Program-made: the position numbers and the translations under genes | Assembly: GCA_964580465.1 (NCBI GenBank) | Contig: CAZOKJ010000002.1 | Coordinates: forward strand, 92,411-156,410 | DNA from: Taishania sp964580465 | GTDB lineage: Bacteria; Bacteroidota; Bacteroidia; Flavobacteriales_D; Crocinitomicaceae | DNA length: 64,000 nucleotides | Direction: 5' to 3' | Shown: in pieces, positions 55,186 through 63,707 of the stretch | How positions within the stretch are numbered: position 1 is the stretch's first letter | Layout: each line of letters starts with the position of its first letter | The notes under the pieces: model-generated | Databases searched by the model: none | What the model was told of the DNA's origin: nothing | The model's input: only the letters and a program-made list of their open reading frames with translations

Positions 55186-56076
55186 TTAATATAAGTCATC
55201 CACCTTCATTCGCAAATATCGGTTAAGCGAAAACCATGTGGAGATGTAACTAATAAGAATGCCTAATACAAGGATGATGGAGAAGAGCAAAGCTAACATT
55301 TGCCAACTAAAGGAAATTTCGATTACTTCCATTACATTATCTGCTACGTACACCAACAACATAAATAGTGCCAACCCTAAGATAGCTGATACGATTCCTT
55401 GAACGATTGATTTGCGCAGAAAAGGGCGGCGAATAAAACGTGATGTAGCACCAACTAATTGCATTGTTTTGATTAAAAAACGCTGTGAATACAATGCTAA
55501 ACGAATAGTGTTGTTAATCATTGCTATGGCAACGACCACTAGTAACAAGGCTATAACACCAAATAAATAAATGAATCGCTTAAAACCAAGATTAACGTCG
55601 GATACACTCTCTTTGTTGTAATGAACTTCATCAATCTCATCGCTATATGCTTTTAAAAGTTCTGTTTTTATTACTTCCATTCCTTCCAAATCAGCATATT
55701 CTTCTTTTGGATGATAAGAAATGTTGGTAGGAATGGCAATTTCACCATCTAAAATAGACAAAATATCAGAAGGTTCTTGGTTCAGACCTTTGATTTCATT
55801 GATAGCATGATCAGAATCTACATACTTCACTTCTTTGAAGTATTTCCAAGTTCTTAACTCTTGTTCGATTTGTTTGATGTCAGCATCGGCAAAACTAGGT
55901 TTGAAAAAAATGTCAGCTTGTAAGCTTTCCTTTGCTTGTTTCTGGATGGAAGTTAATGCAAAAGATCCACCAACAATGATAGAAATCACAAACAACACTA
56001 GTGATATTCCAATAATCGTCGAAATATAACTTGTTTTAACCCCTCTTTTACTGTATTTTTCTGCTGATGCGCTCAT
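55186..56076 (-). CDS. ftsX: Cell division protein FtsX
   Basis: Encodes 296 residues from MSASAEKYSKRGVKTSYIST. Topology matches FtsX: a cytoplasmic start, helix 1 (IIGISLVLFVISIIVGGSFAL), a periplasmic domain (~40-165), then three helices including IALLLVVVAIAMINNTIRLALYSQR and MQLVGATSRFIRRPFL, the FtsX signature. With the ATPase FtsE (not in the window) it regulates peptidoglycan hydrolases at the division site. The frame reaches a TTG three codons earlier; ATG is preferred. Confidence 0.9.
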   Translation of the reverse strand: MSASAEKYSKRGVKTSYISTIIGISLVLFVISIIVGGSFALTSIQKQAKESLQADIFFKPSFADADIKQIEQELRTWKYFKEVKYVDSDHAINEIKGLNQEPSDILSILDGEIAIPTNISYHPKEEYADLEGMEVIKTELLKAYSDEIDEVHYNKESVSDVNLGFKRFIYLFGVIALLLVVVAIAMINNTIRLALYSQRFLIKTMQLVGATSRFIRRPFLRKSIVQGIVSAILGLALFMLLVYVADNVMEVIEISFSWQMLALLFSIILVLGILISYISTWFSLNRYLRMKVDDLY

Positions 56077-56168
56077 ATAAACCAATTACAACCTACGAAG
56101 TTAACCTTTTAGTAGAAGTATTTGAAAAACAACAACGCTAAAATACAAACAACTTATTGTTTGAAACC

Positions 56169-57767
56169 TTATTTTGCTTTTTCTATTCCAGAGTTTTTAT
56201 ACTCATTTGATTGCAAAGCTTCAACAGCTCGATGCAGAATTTCGTTGTTTTGATTAATTATTTGATAAAATCGTTCGACTCCATAAATATGCTGCGCAAA
56301 CACTGCTTTCATGTTTGTTGTAAGCAATTTCCTAGATGTTTCATATTCTTCTTTGTTGAACGTTACTCCGTGTTCTTTTTCTGCATAAGTAAAGAAATCA
56401 GTCATAAAAGACTCGTCTAGTTGAAACGTTTTTTCAAATTGCTCAAACTGTGGATATTGTTGGTTTAACTGAGTTCGGTTATTGTTTACATATTCAGCAA
56501 TGTAAGGTCCAATTGCTCCTTTTCGAATAATTTCTTTGAAAAACGGAGTAATACCTGTAGTGTCATAAGGCACGAAAATATCTGGCATTACACCGCCACC
56601 GCTATAAACAGTTCGTTTTGTGATGAGCGTTTGAACTTTTAATGAGTCATTCAATTTAATTGAATCTTTATGGTAGTATTCACCATGTTCAAAACGATTT
56701 ACCAAGTCTTTGCGATAATTGTCTTTTCCTTCCTCATAAGGTTTTTGAATGAAACGACCAGAAGGAGTATAATAACGCGCTATTGTTAAGCGGATTTGAG
56801 AACCATCTGAAAGATTCATCGGGCGTTGGACCAATCCTTTTCCAAACGTTCGACGACCGACAATCAATCCTCTGTCCCAATCTTGAATGGCGCCAGAAAC
56901 AATTTCACTTGCCGATGCGGAGCTTTCGTTTGTAAGTATTACCAAACGCCCCTTTTCAAACGCATTTTTCTTACCAGCTTTTAATTCTTGACGCGATTGA
57001 GCTCTACCTTCAGAATAAACAATGAGCTTGTCTCCTGAAAGAAATTGATCGGCTAATTCATGGGCTGCAGTTAATAACCCTCCTCCGTTGTTTTGTAAAT
57101 CAAGAATTAAGTCTTTCATGCCCTGTTTTTTTAGCTCCGCAATAGCATTCTCTGTTTCTTCTGTTGTTGTTTTTGAAAAACTATTTAACTTGATATAACC
57201 TATTGTTTTGTCAATCATGTAATAAGTATCAACTGAATTGACAGGGATTTTATCTCGTGTGATGGTAAATTCTATGGGACTAGACTGGCCTTTTCGTTGA
57301 ACTTCTACTTTAACTTTTGTATTTAAGTCTCCCATTAATCGTTTTCTAATTTCAGCATTTTTCATTTTTACTCCAGCAATCACTTCCCCGTTCACACGAA
57401 TTAGTTTATCTCCTGCCATTAACCCTACTTTTTCAGAAGGACCGCCTGGAATGGTTTGAACAACAGTAAAAGTATCTTTAAACACTTGGAAACGGACTCC
57501 AATACCAACAAAACTACCAACAATTGCCTGGTTTGCATCTTCCACCTCTTCTTTTGAAATATAAGTTGAGTGAGGGTCGAGTTTTTCGAGCATTGCCACA
57601 ATAGCGGCGTCCATCAATTCATCATTATTGATTTTATCAACGTAATAAAGAGCTACTTTCCCATACACCTCGTCAAATTTGTTAAATCCTTTAGGAACTG
57701 GTTGAGCGATGGTAGCAAATGCAATAAATGATAGAGTGACAGCTAAAAACTTTTTCATGTTGTTCAT
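56169..57767 (-). CDS. S41-family C-terminal processing protease
   Basis: A 532-residue exported protease with signal peptide (MKKFLAVTLSFIAFATIAQP). A helical N-terminal part (DEVYGKVALYYVDKINNDELMDAAI, MLEKLDPHSTYIS) precedes a PDZ domain (~85-170; VGIGVRFQVFKDTFTVVQTI, GGPSEKVGLMAGDKLIRVNG) and the S41 catalytic domain with LILDLQNNGGG, Ser in NESSASASEIVSGAI and the general-base Lys in TFGKGLVQ. A ~200-residue C-terminal extension follows. It trims or degrades periplasmic proteins. Two start ATGs (codons 1 and 4) are possible. TAAAGGTA at 57778-57785 reads TACCTTTA on its strand, a 7-of-8 -7 box. Confidence 0.93.
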   Translation of the reverse strand: MNNMKKFLAVTLSFIAFATIAQPVPKGFNKFDEVYGKVALYYVDKINNDELMDAAIVAMLEKLDPHSTYISKEEVEDANQAIVGSFVGIGVRFQVFKDTFTVVQTIPGGPSEKVGLMAGDKLIRVNGEVIAGVKMKNAEIRKRLMGDLNTKVKVEVQRKGQSSPIEFTITRDKIPVNSVDTYYMIDKTIGYIKLNSFSKTTTEETENAIAELKKQGMKDLILDLQNNGGGLLTAAHELADQFLSGDKLIVYSEGRAQSRQELKAGKKNAFEKGRLVILTNESSASASEIVSGAIQDWDRGLIVGRRTFGKGLVQRPMNLSDGSQIRLTIARYYTPSGRFIQKPYEEGKDNYRKDLVNRFEHGEYYHKDSIKLNDSLKVQTLITKRTVYSGGGVMPDIFVPYDTTGITPFFKEIIRKGAIGPYIAEYVNNNRTQLNQQYPQFEQFEKTFQLDESFMTDFFTYAEKEHGVTFNKEEYETSRKLLTTNMKAVFAQHIYGVERFYQIINQNNEILHRAVEALQSNEYKNSGIEKAK

Positions 57768-57823
57768 TTTATTTGTATAAAGGTAACAAAAATTGAGCCG
57801 TTTTAGAGAATAATAACAAATTT

Positions 57824-59365
57824 TTACTTTTTTATTAGTTCTATATCAAACGTGAAGTCAACAATATCACCTTCTTGTGGTGAGGAACCCATGCCGTATT
57901 TTCTACGATCGATCGCGGCTTTTCCCCAGAATTGTTCTTTGCCATCTTTAGTTCCTGCATATTTGATAAACACCTCTTCAGTGTTCGTTTTGCCTAATAA
58001 TGTAAACTTCCCTTCTAACAAGTAGCCATCTTCCTTTGGTGTCATTTTTGTAGATTTGTAAGACATGATTGGGAATTTTTCCTCATTCAAATATTCGTCT
58101 GATTGTATTGATTTATCGCGTAACTTGCTAAATGTTGTAAGGTTTTTAGTTGCTAATGAAACTTCAAATGTTGATTGTTCAATGTTGTTGGCAAAAAATA
58201 TTTTACCTTCAAAGTTTTTAATAGCTCCTTTTGTAACACCTCCTTTTGGACCAAGTTGAAAATCAATAATCGATGTTTCTGCATTGATTTCGTAATTCCC
58301 TTTTAACACATCGGCAGCTATTCCATCAGGAATAACTTTTACAATTCCAGTTGGCTTAGTTGAAGTTACAGTATTTGTAGAAGCAGTTTCTTCCGTAGTT
58401 GTTTGCTCCTCAAAAGGGTTGGAAGGAACGAGGTATCCAATTAATAACATTGTCGGAATAAGCATCGGTGCAACCCATTGATTATTAGAACTTGCAATAA
58501 GCAAACTAATTGCAATTAATGCAGCAACAAAGCTTTCGATTCCTCCGTAAGCAGGGTGAATATTGTTTAATAATGTAATTAAAATAATTAAAATTATTGA
58601 TTTGATCATTAAGAGATAACGCAACCAGATAGCTGTACTTTTAGTAGATAATAGTACTAATAAGTAGGAAGCGACTCCAACAAAGAATCCTGCGACTACT
58701 TTGCCAACTGTGATATCAACTGATTCAAGGTTGTACTTTTGAGCAAATACTGCAATAAGAGCAATTGATAGCAAAGAAAAAACAAGGTTGGACGTTTTCG
58801 CAGGGCAGACAAGATTAAAAGCATAATATCCGACAGCTAACAACACTAACCCATACCATGAAACAAAGAAAGTGGCAGGTATGATGAAGAGGCTAACAAG
58901 TGCAATTTGCGCTGTTATGTTAACTGTTGACGCTTCCTTTTCTTTAAAAAATGACTCGAGGAAACGAGTGATTAATTTACTAATAACACCAACGAGAAAA
59001 CCAAACAATACGATACTGATGACTTTCGTATCGGCTAAATTTAGAGAATAATCATTTACAAATAAATCATTTTTACCTAAAAGGAACAGTAATAAAATCG
59101 ATAGAATAGGAGTTGCCCATTTTCCTATTTTATGTCGAATAAAAGATGCACCAATAAAATTTAATGACACGAATGCTGTTAACACACTTGTGATAAAACT
59201 ATTGTTTTCTTCTGGTAACACGACAGCTTGCATCAATTGTAAACCACAAAGAATAAATAAGAATGTAAAAAAACGCATTGTTTTTTCATTTCTTTTAATC
59301 ATTAACAATATGCCAGCTGTACATAAAGTAGCTAAGACAATAAGTTGAAACATTGTATTTTCCAT
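57824..59365 (-). CDS. Polytopic membrane protein fused to a YceI domain
   Basis: A 513-residue protein. Residues ~1-310 contain about ten hydrophobic helices with no family I recognise (FLVGVISKLITRFLES, GYYAFNLVCPAKTSNLVFSL). A Thr-rich linker (ATTEETASTNTVTSTKP-like, ~315-340) leads to a C-terminal YceI lipocalin-like domain (~345-513: NYEINAETSIIDFQLG, FEVSLATKNLTTF, SDEYLNEEKFPIMSYKSTKM, FTLLGKTNTEEV). YceI barrels bind isoprenoid lipids such as quinones. Here the barrel is tethered to the inner membrane, which suggests a role with quinones or polyprenyl lipids; this is inference. Start ATG fits the -7 box upstream. Confidence 0.85.
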   Translation of the reverse strand: MENTMFQLIVLATLCTAGILLMIKRNEKTMRFFTFLFILCGLQLMQAVVLPEENNSFITSVLTAFVSLNFIGASFIRHKIGKWATPILSILLLFLLGKNDLFVNDYSLNLADTKVISIVLFGFLVGVISKLITRFLESFFKEKEASTVNITAQIALVSLFIIPATFFVSWYGLVLLAVGYYAFNLVCPAKTSNLVFSLLSIALIAVFAQKYNLESVDITVGKVVAGFFVGVASYLLVLLSTKSTAIWLRYLLMIKSIILIILITLLNNIHPAYGGIESFVAALIAISLLIASSNNQWVAPMLIPTMLLIGYLVPSNPFEEQTTTEETASTNTVTSTKPTGIVKVIPDGIAADVLKGNYEINAETSIIDFQLGPKGGVTKGAIKNFEGKIFFANNIEQSTFEVSLATKNLTTFSKLRDKSIQSDEYLNEEKFPIMSYKSTKMTPKEDGYLLEGKFTLLGKTNTEEVFIKYAGTKDGKEQFWGKAAIDRRKYGMGSSPQEGDIVDFTFDIELIKK

Positions 59366-59377
59366 AGGATAAAACGC

Positions 59378-59385
59378 AAATTTAT
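59378..59385 (-). promoter_or_regulatory. -7 promoter box of the YceI-fusion gene
   Basis: TAAATTTG on the minus strand, 12 nt before the ATG at 59365. Confidence 0.6.
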
Positions 59386-59611
59386 TACCAAGGTAAGTAT
59401 TTTAATTTTAGAAACTTATTTTTTAGTATAAATTTAACATTTATTTTTTATGGTTGGTATATAAATCCTCTTTTTTCATCTTGATTACAGTTAAATTAAA
59501 AACCTTATTTATTAAGTATTTACTTTCTTTCTCGGGTATGATTTTTGTAATTATTGAAAAGAATTAACTGCTTTTCTAAAAAAAAAACAGGGTTATATTG
59601 ATTAAAAATTG

Positions 59612-59619
59612 TAATTTCG
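59612..59619 (+). promoter_or_regulatory. Probable -7 box of the acyltransferase operon
   Basis: TAATTTCG, 7 of 8 to consensus, 11 nt before the ATG at 59631; the intervening bases contain GGAG, a rare Shine-Dalgarno-like site here. It excludes the 11-codon upstream extension. The rest of 59386-59611 is AT-rich with nothing recognised. Confidence 0.5.
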
Positions 59620-59630
59620 TAGATTGGAGT

Positions 59631-60458
59631 ATGAGTACAGAAAATTTTATTGATATTCGTAAGTTAGTAGCAAGTAAAAGTCCGAAGCTGGCAAAGTTTA
59701 TACCTGGATTTGTTTACAGTTACTTAAAACGCATCCTACACCAGGATGAGGTTAATGACTTTATGCGTCGAAATGGTGAACTAAAAGACGCAGAGTTTTG
59801 CAGTGCATTAGTAGAGGACTTTCAACTAAAAATAGACGTTGAAGGCATTGAAAATATTCCAAATGAAGGAGGAGTAATTTTGGCTATGAATCATCCTCTA
59901 GGCGGAATGGATGCAATGGCTCTAGTGCACGCTTTAAAGCATAAACGAAAAGATATTCGATTCATTGTTAATGACTTATTAATGAACCTAAAGCCTTTGG
60001 AGGGCTTGTTTGTGGGAGTTAATAAACATGGAGTGAATGAACGAAAATTACATACTCAAATGACTGAATTGTTTGAGTCTGATAAAGTAATTGGAATTTT
60101 TCCAGCTGGACTAGTAAGCCGTAAAAAAAATGGTGTAATTCGCGATTTGGAGTGGAAGAAAACTTTTGTGAGATACGCAAAACGACATGATAAGTTGATT
60201 GTCCCTGTTTATATAGATGGAAGGTTGACTAATTTTTTCTATAATTTGTCTAATTTTAGAACGTTTTTAGGACTAAAAGTGAACCTGGAAATGTTGTATC
60301 TTTCAGATGAAATGTATCAACAAAAAGGAAAACACATCCGCTTTGTTATCGGAAAACCTATCGCTTTGAGTGATTTTCATCACCATGAATCACAAGAAGT
60401 GATAGCAAACAAAATAAAAGAAAGTGTTTATCAGTTGGGCCAGCAGCTGCAAAAATGA
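59631..60458 (+). CDS. PlsC-type O-acyltransferase (GlsA-like)
   Basis: Encodes 275 residues from MSTENFIDIRKLV. The PlsC acyltransferase domain carries NHPLGGMDAMAL (HxxxxD-type catalytic motif), IVNDLLMNLKPLEGLFVGVNK, GIFPAGLVSRKK and VPVYIDGRLTNFFYNLS. This version resembles the enzyme that adds the second fatty acid to N-acyl amino acids in ornithine or glycine lipid synthesis (OlsA/GlsA) and not the main phospholipid PlsC. The ATG of the N-acyltransferase gene overlaps its stop (ATGA), strongly linking the two steps. Confidence 0.82.
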   Translation: MSTENFIDIRKLVASKSPKLAKFIPGFVYSYLKRILHQDEVNDFMRRNGELKDAEFCSALVEDFQLKIDVEGIENIPNEGGVILAMNHPLGGMDAMALVHALKHKRKDIRFIVNDLLMNLKPLEGLFVGVNKHGVNERKLHTQMTELFESDKVIGIFPAGLVSRKKNGVIRDLEWKKTFVRYAKRHDKLIVPVYIDGRLTNFFYNLSNFRTFLGLKVNLEMLYLSDEMYQQKGKHIRFVIGKPIALSDFHHHESQEVIANKIKESVYQLGQQLQK

Positions 60459-61396
60459 TAGAAATGGAACCAATAATTGAACCAATAGATAAAAAATTAA
60501 TCATTGCTGAATTGACGCAAGATCGCTTTGTGCGTATGACGCGTAAAGGAGGTAATGAAATATATATTGTTAATCACCACAACGCCCCAAATGTCGTTAA
60601 AGAAATTGGACGTCTTCGTGAAGTTACATTTAGAAGTTCTGGTGGAGGGACAGGGTTGAGCATAGATTTGGATGAGTTTGATACTAGTGAACACTGCTAT
60701 GAACAATTAATTGTATGGTCACCAGAGGACGAGGAAATCATTGGTGGATACCGCTATATTTTATGTAAAAAAGCAATGAATGACCTTTCTAATATCGAAT
60801 TGTCAACTGCTCACTATTTTAACTTTTCTGACCAATTTGTTAGAGAATACATGCCTTATACCATCGAATTAGGCAGAAGCTGGGTGCAACCAAATTTTCA
60901 ACCTGCTGTAAATCCTCGAAAAGGATTATTTGCGATGGACAATATCTGGGATGGTCTTGGTGCGTTAATCATCAATAATCCAGACATGAAGTATTTTTTT
61001 GGTAAAGTAACCATGTACCCAACTTTTGAACGTGAAGCTCGAGATTTTCTTTTACAGTTTATTTATCATTATTTTCCTGACCATGAACAGTTGGTAACAC
61101 CGATCCATCCGTTGGTGATGAAGGAAAACAAACTATTTATTGAATTACGTGATAAACAGTTAGAGTATAAAGAAGCTTACCGAGTACTCAATGCTTTTGT
61201 ACGTGAAAAAGGTGAAAATATTCCGCCGTTGGTCAACATCTACATGAACTTATCACCAACTATGAAAACATTTGGAACTGCGGTAAATCCAGATTTTGGT
61301 AACGTGGAAGAAACAGGGATTTTGGTAACAATTGAAGATATTTATCCAGAGAAAAAAGAACGCCACATGGAAGGTGATTTTTTTGAAAAGAAATAA
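60455..61396 (+). CDS. N-acyltransferase of amino-acid lipid synthesis (GlsB/OlsB-like)
   Basis: A 313-residue protein of the OlsB/'hemolysin-like' GNAT group: IGRLREVTFRSSGGGTG, YEQLIVWSPEDEEIIGGYRY, LELGRSWVQP-type motif (IELGRSWVQPNFQP) and GLGALIINNPDMKYFFGKVTM. In Bacteroides the GlsB/GlsA pair makes glycine lipids: this enzyme attaches a 3-hydroxy fatty acid to the amino acid and the upstream PlsC-type enzyme esterifies the hydroxyl. Flavolipin-type lipids in gliding bacteria derive from them. The amino acid used is inferred, not shown. A longer out-of-frame start for the next gene lies inside its 3' end. Confidence 0.83.
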   Translation: MIEMEPIIEPIDKKLIIAELTQDRFVRMTRKGGNEIYIVNHHNAPNVVKEIGRLREVTFRSSGGGTGLSIDLDEFDTSEHCYEQLIVWSPEDEEIIGGYRYILCKKAMNDLSNIELSTAHYFNFSDQFVREYMPYTIELGRSWVQPNFQPAVNPRKGLFAMDNIWDGLGALIINNPDMKYFFGKVTMYPTFEREARDFLLQFIYHYFPDHEQLVTPIHPLVMKENKLFIELRDKQLEYKEAYRVLNAFVREKGENIPPLVNIYMNLSPTMKTFGTAVNPDFGNVEETGILVTIEDIYPEKKERHMEGDFFEKK

Positions 61397-61406
61397 CGAC
61401 AACAAC

Positions 61407-62288
61407 ATGCATGCTACTGAAAACAAACTAAGAGATTATCTAATTGCCCTGGTGTTTATTTGCTTCGGATTTGTATTGGGTAATATACCGATAATGATTG
61501 TGGCATCTTTTTTACAAGCTTCACCTGAAAATTTGATTGATGAAGTGCAGGCTACAATTGGTAAAACTCCAACAATGGCGCTTTTAGTGATGCCGTGGAT
61601 TGGCGTTTTTCTTTCTTTTTTTCCAATTGCTAAATATGTACTAAAGTGGCCAATAACCAGTTTGTTTACTTTTCGTAATTCATTTGATTGGAAGCGATAC
61701 TTAATTGGATTCTTCGTTTGGTTTACAATTAACCTACTAACGTTTTTTATAACTAAAAATGATCACGTTCTTTTTGTGGCGGATTGGTCCAAATTTTTCT
61801 ATTTATTGGTAGTTGCTGTAGTCGTCTTACTCATGCAAACAATGGCTGAAGAATTAGTTTTTCGCTCTTTTTTAATTAAATGGTTGGGAAGACGAACAAG
61901 CATCGTTGCAGTTCAGGTGATTATTTCTGGTGTTTTATTTGGATTGCTACATGGGACAAACCCAGAGGTGGCAGCACTTGGGCCTATTGCTTTTGTTTAT
62001 TATATAGGTGCTGGTTTGTTTTTAGGATTAATAGCAGTACTTGACAATGGGATTGAACTTTCTTCAGGATTTCATTTTGCCAACAACCTATTTGCAGCAA
62101 TTATTGTTACAAGCGATTGGCAAGTGTTTAAAACCGACGCTATATATATAGATACAAATCCTCCAGCATTTACGCTCACGCAATTTTTGACCTTTTTTGT
62201 AGGACAATTGATCTTCTTCCTTATTTTTTGGAAAAAGTATCAATGGAATTTAAAAGAACTGGTGACCTTTAAAAAACAACTTAATTAA
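61407..62288 (+). CDS. CPBP-family (CAAX-like) intramembrane metalloprotease
   Basis: Encodes 293 residues from ATG 61407 with about eight hydrophobic helices. The CPBP/ABI motifs are complete: motif 1 EELVFRSFL (EExxxR), motif 2 GVLFGLLHG (FxxxH) and motif 3 HFANNL (HxxxN/B). Bacterial relatives include bacteriocin self-immunity proteins and Rce1-like proteases; the target is unknown. The frame extends 25 codons into the end of the GlsB-like gene, and that part lacks hydrophobic character, so the ATG 10 bp after that gene's stop is preferred. Same direction as the acyltransferases, so possibly in their operon. Confidence 0.87.
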   Translation: MHATENKLRDYLIALVFICFGFVLGNIPIMIVASFLQASPENLIDEVQATIGKTPTMALLVMPWIGVFLSFFPIAKYVLKWPITSLFTFRNSFDWKRYLIGFFVWFTINLLTFFITKNDHVLFVADWSKFFYLLVVAVVVLLMQTMAEELVFRSFLIKWLGRRTSIVAVQVIISGVLFGLLHGTNPEVAALGPIAFVYYIGAGLFLGLIAVLDNGIELSSGFHFANNLFAAIIVTSDWQVFKTDAIYIDTNPPAFTLTQFLTFFVGQLIFFLIFWKKYQWNLKELVTFKKQLN

Positions 62289-62297
62289 ATCGAAGCG

Positions 62298-63707
62298 ATG
62301 ATTAAAAAGATAGCATTACATTGGCAAATAATCATTGCTATGATTTTGGGAATTGTTTGGTCATTCTTATCTAGCAAATTTGGATGGGCTACATTTACCT
62401 TAAATTGGGTTGATCCTTTTGGAACTATTTTTATCAATGCGTTAAAATTTATTGCTATTCCATTAGTGATGTTTTCTATTATTACAGGTGTTGCTACGCT
62501 TGGTAAAGAAACGAATCTAGGTAAATTAGGTGGTAGAACAATGGCTTTGTATGTGTTTACAACGATGTTTACCATATCAACAGGGCTAGTTTTTGTGAAT
62601 GTTTTTCAACCAGGGAAAATTTCCACACCTGAAAAACAATTAGAAAACAGAATAGAATATGAGGTATGGGCAAATGAAACAGGTATTCGCATTATTGATG
62701 GTCAAAATAAGTTAGCGGAAGTTGATACAGCTTTGATTGCAAAGGTGAGTTCCTCATGGGAGCAAAAGAAGAACTCTGCGGAATACATGGCAATGCAAGA
62801 AAAAGCCAAGGCATCAGTAAATGTTAAAGAAAATGGCCCACTTCAGCCGTTGATTGACTTAGTGCCAGAAAACTTGGTGGTCTCGTTGAGCAATGGCAAT
62901 TTAATGCTACAAATTATTTTCTTCGCTTTGTTTTTCGGTTTTAGTTCACGCTTTTTACCTGATGACCAAAGAAAACCCATGATTAATGTATTCAATGGGA
63001 TAAATGAAACATTTATTAAGATGGTGCAGTTGGTCATGAAAGGAGCTCCCTTTTTTGTGTTTTGTCTCATGGCAGGAGTATTAACCAAGAAAGCCGGTTC
63101 TACAGAAGAGTTGATGCAGCAATTAGCAGATTTAGGTTATTATGCATTGGTAGTCTTTTTAGGATTGTTTTTTTTATTACTGACTTTCTATCCTTTATTA
63201 ATGCGCGTTTTTGGAGTACGAATAGGATATGGTGAGTTTTTTAGAAACATGAGCCCTGCAATGGTACTTGCGTTTTCATCCTCTTCAAGTGCAGCGACTT
63301 TACCTGTGACCATTGATTGTGTAGAGAATAAAATTGGCGTTTCAAAAAAGGTAACAGATTTGGTATTACCTATTGGTGCTACTTTGAATATGGATGGTAC
63401 ATCACTTTATCAAGCAGTCGCAGTTGTCTTTTTAGCACAAATGCATGGGATTGACTTAACCCTTATGCAGCAATTAAGTATTGTAATTACAGCTACACTT
63501 GCATCATTTGGCGCAGCAGCCATTCCTGGCGCAGGATTAATTATGTTAATCATGGTGCTTTCTTCATTAGGATTAAACCCTATGTGGATAGCCATTATTT
63601 CACCAGTGGATCGAATTTTGGACATGTGCAGAACTGTAATTAATGTTACAAGTGACGCAGCTGTAGCAATTATTGTGAATCATTTGGATGAAAAGGATTC
63701 TAAATAG
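62298..63707 (+). CDS. Dicarboxylate/amino acid:cation symporter (DAACS, GltP/DctA family)
   Basis: A 469-residue transporter of the glutamate-transporter fold. Diagnostic features are the first re-entrant loop SSSSAATLP, the helix-7 motif NMDGTSLYQ (the usual NMDGT), and IPGAGLIMLIMVLSSLGL with DRILDMCRTVINVTSDA in helix 8. Between the third and fourth helices is an insertion of ~65 residues (from ~115, EKQLENRIEYEVWANE) that is hydrophilic and absent from GltPh-like proteins. It imports glutamate, aspartate or C4-dicarboxylates with Na+ or H+. The gap of 9 bp to the protease gene suggests co-transcription. Confidence 0.92.
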   Translation: MIKKIALHWQIIIAMILGIVWSFLSSKFGWATFTLNWVDPFGTIFINALKFIAIPLVMFSIITGVATLGKETNLGKLGGRTMALYVFTTMFTISTGLVFVNVFQPGKISTPEKQLENRIEYEVWANETGIRIIDGQNKLAEVDTALIAKVSSSWEQKKNSAEYMAMQEKAKASVNVKENGPLQPLIDLVPENLVVSLSNGNLMLQIIFFALFFGFSSRFLPDDQRKPMINVFNGINETFIKMVQLVMKGAPFFVFCLMAGVLTKKAGSTEELMQQLADLGYYALVVFLGLFFLLLTFYPLLMRVFGVRIGYGEFFRNMSPAMVLAFSSSSSAATLPVTIDCVENKIGVSKKVTDLVLPIGATLNMDGTSLYQAVAVVFLAQMHGIDLTLMQQLSIVITATLASFGAAAIPGAGLIMLIMVLSSLGLNPMWIAIISPVDRILDMCRTVINVTSDAAVAIIVNHLDEKDSK

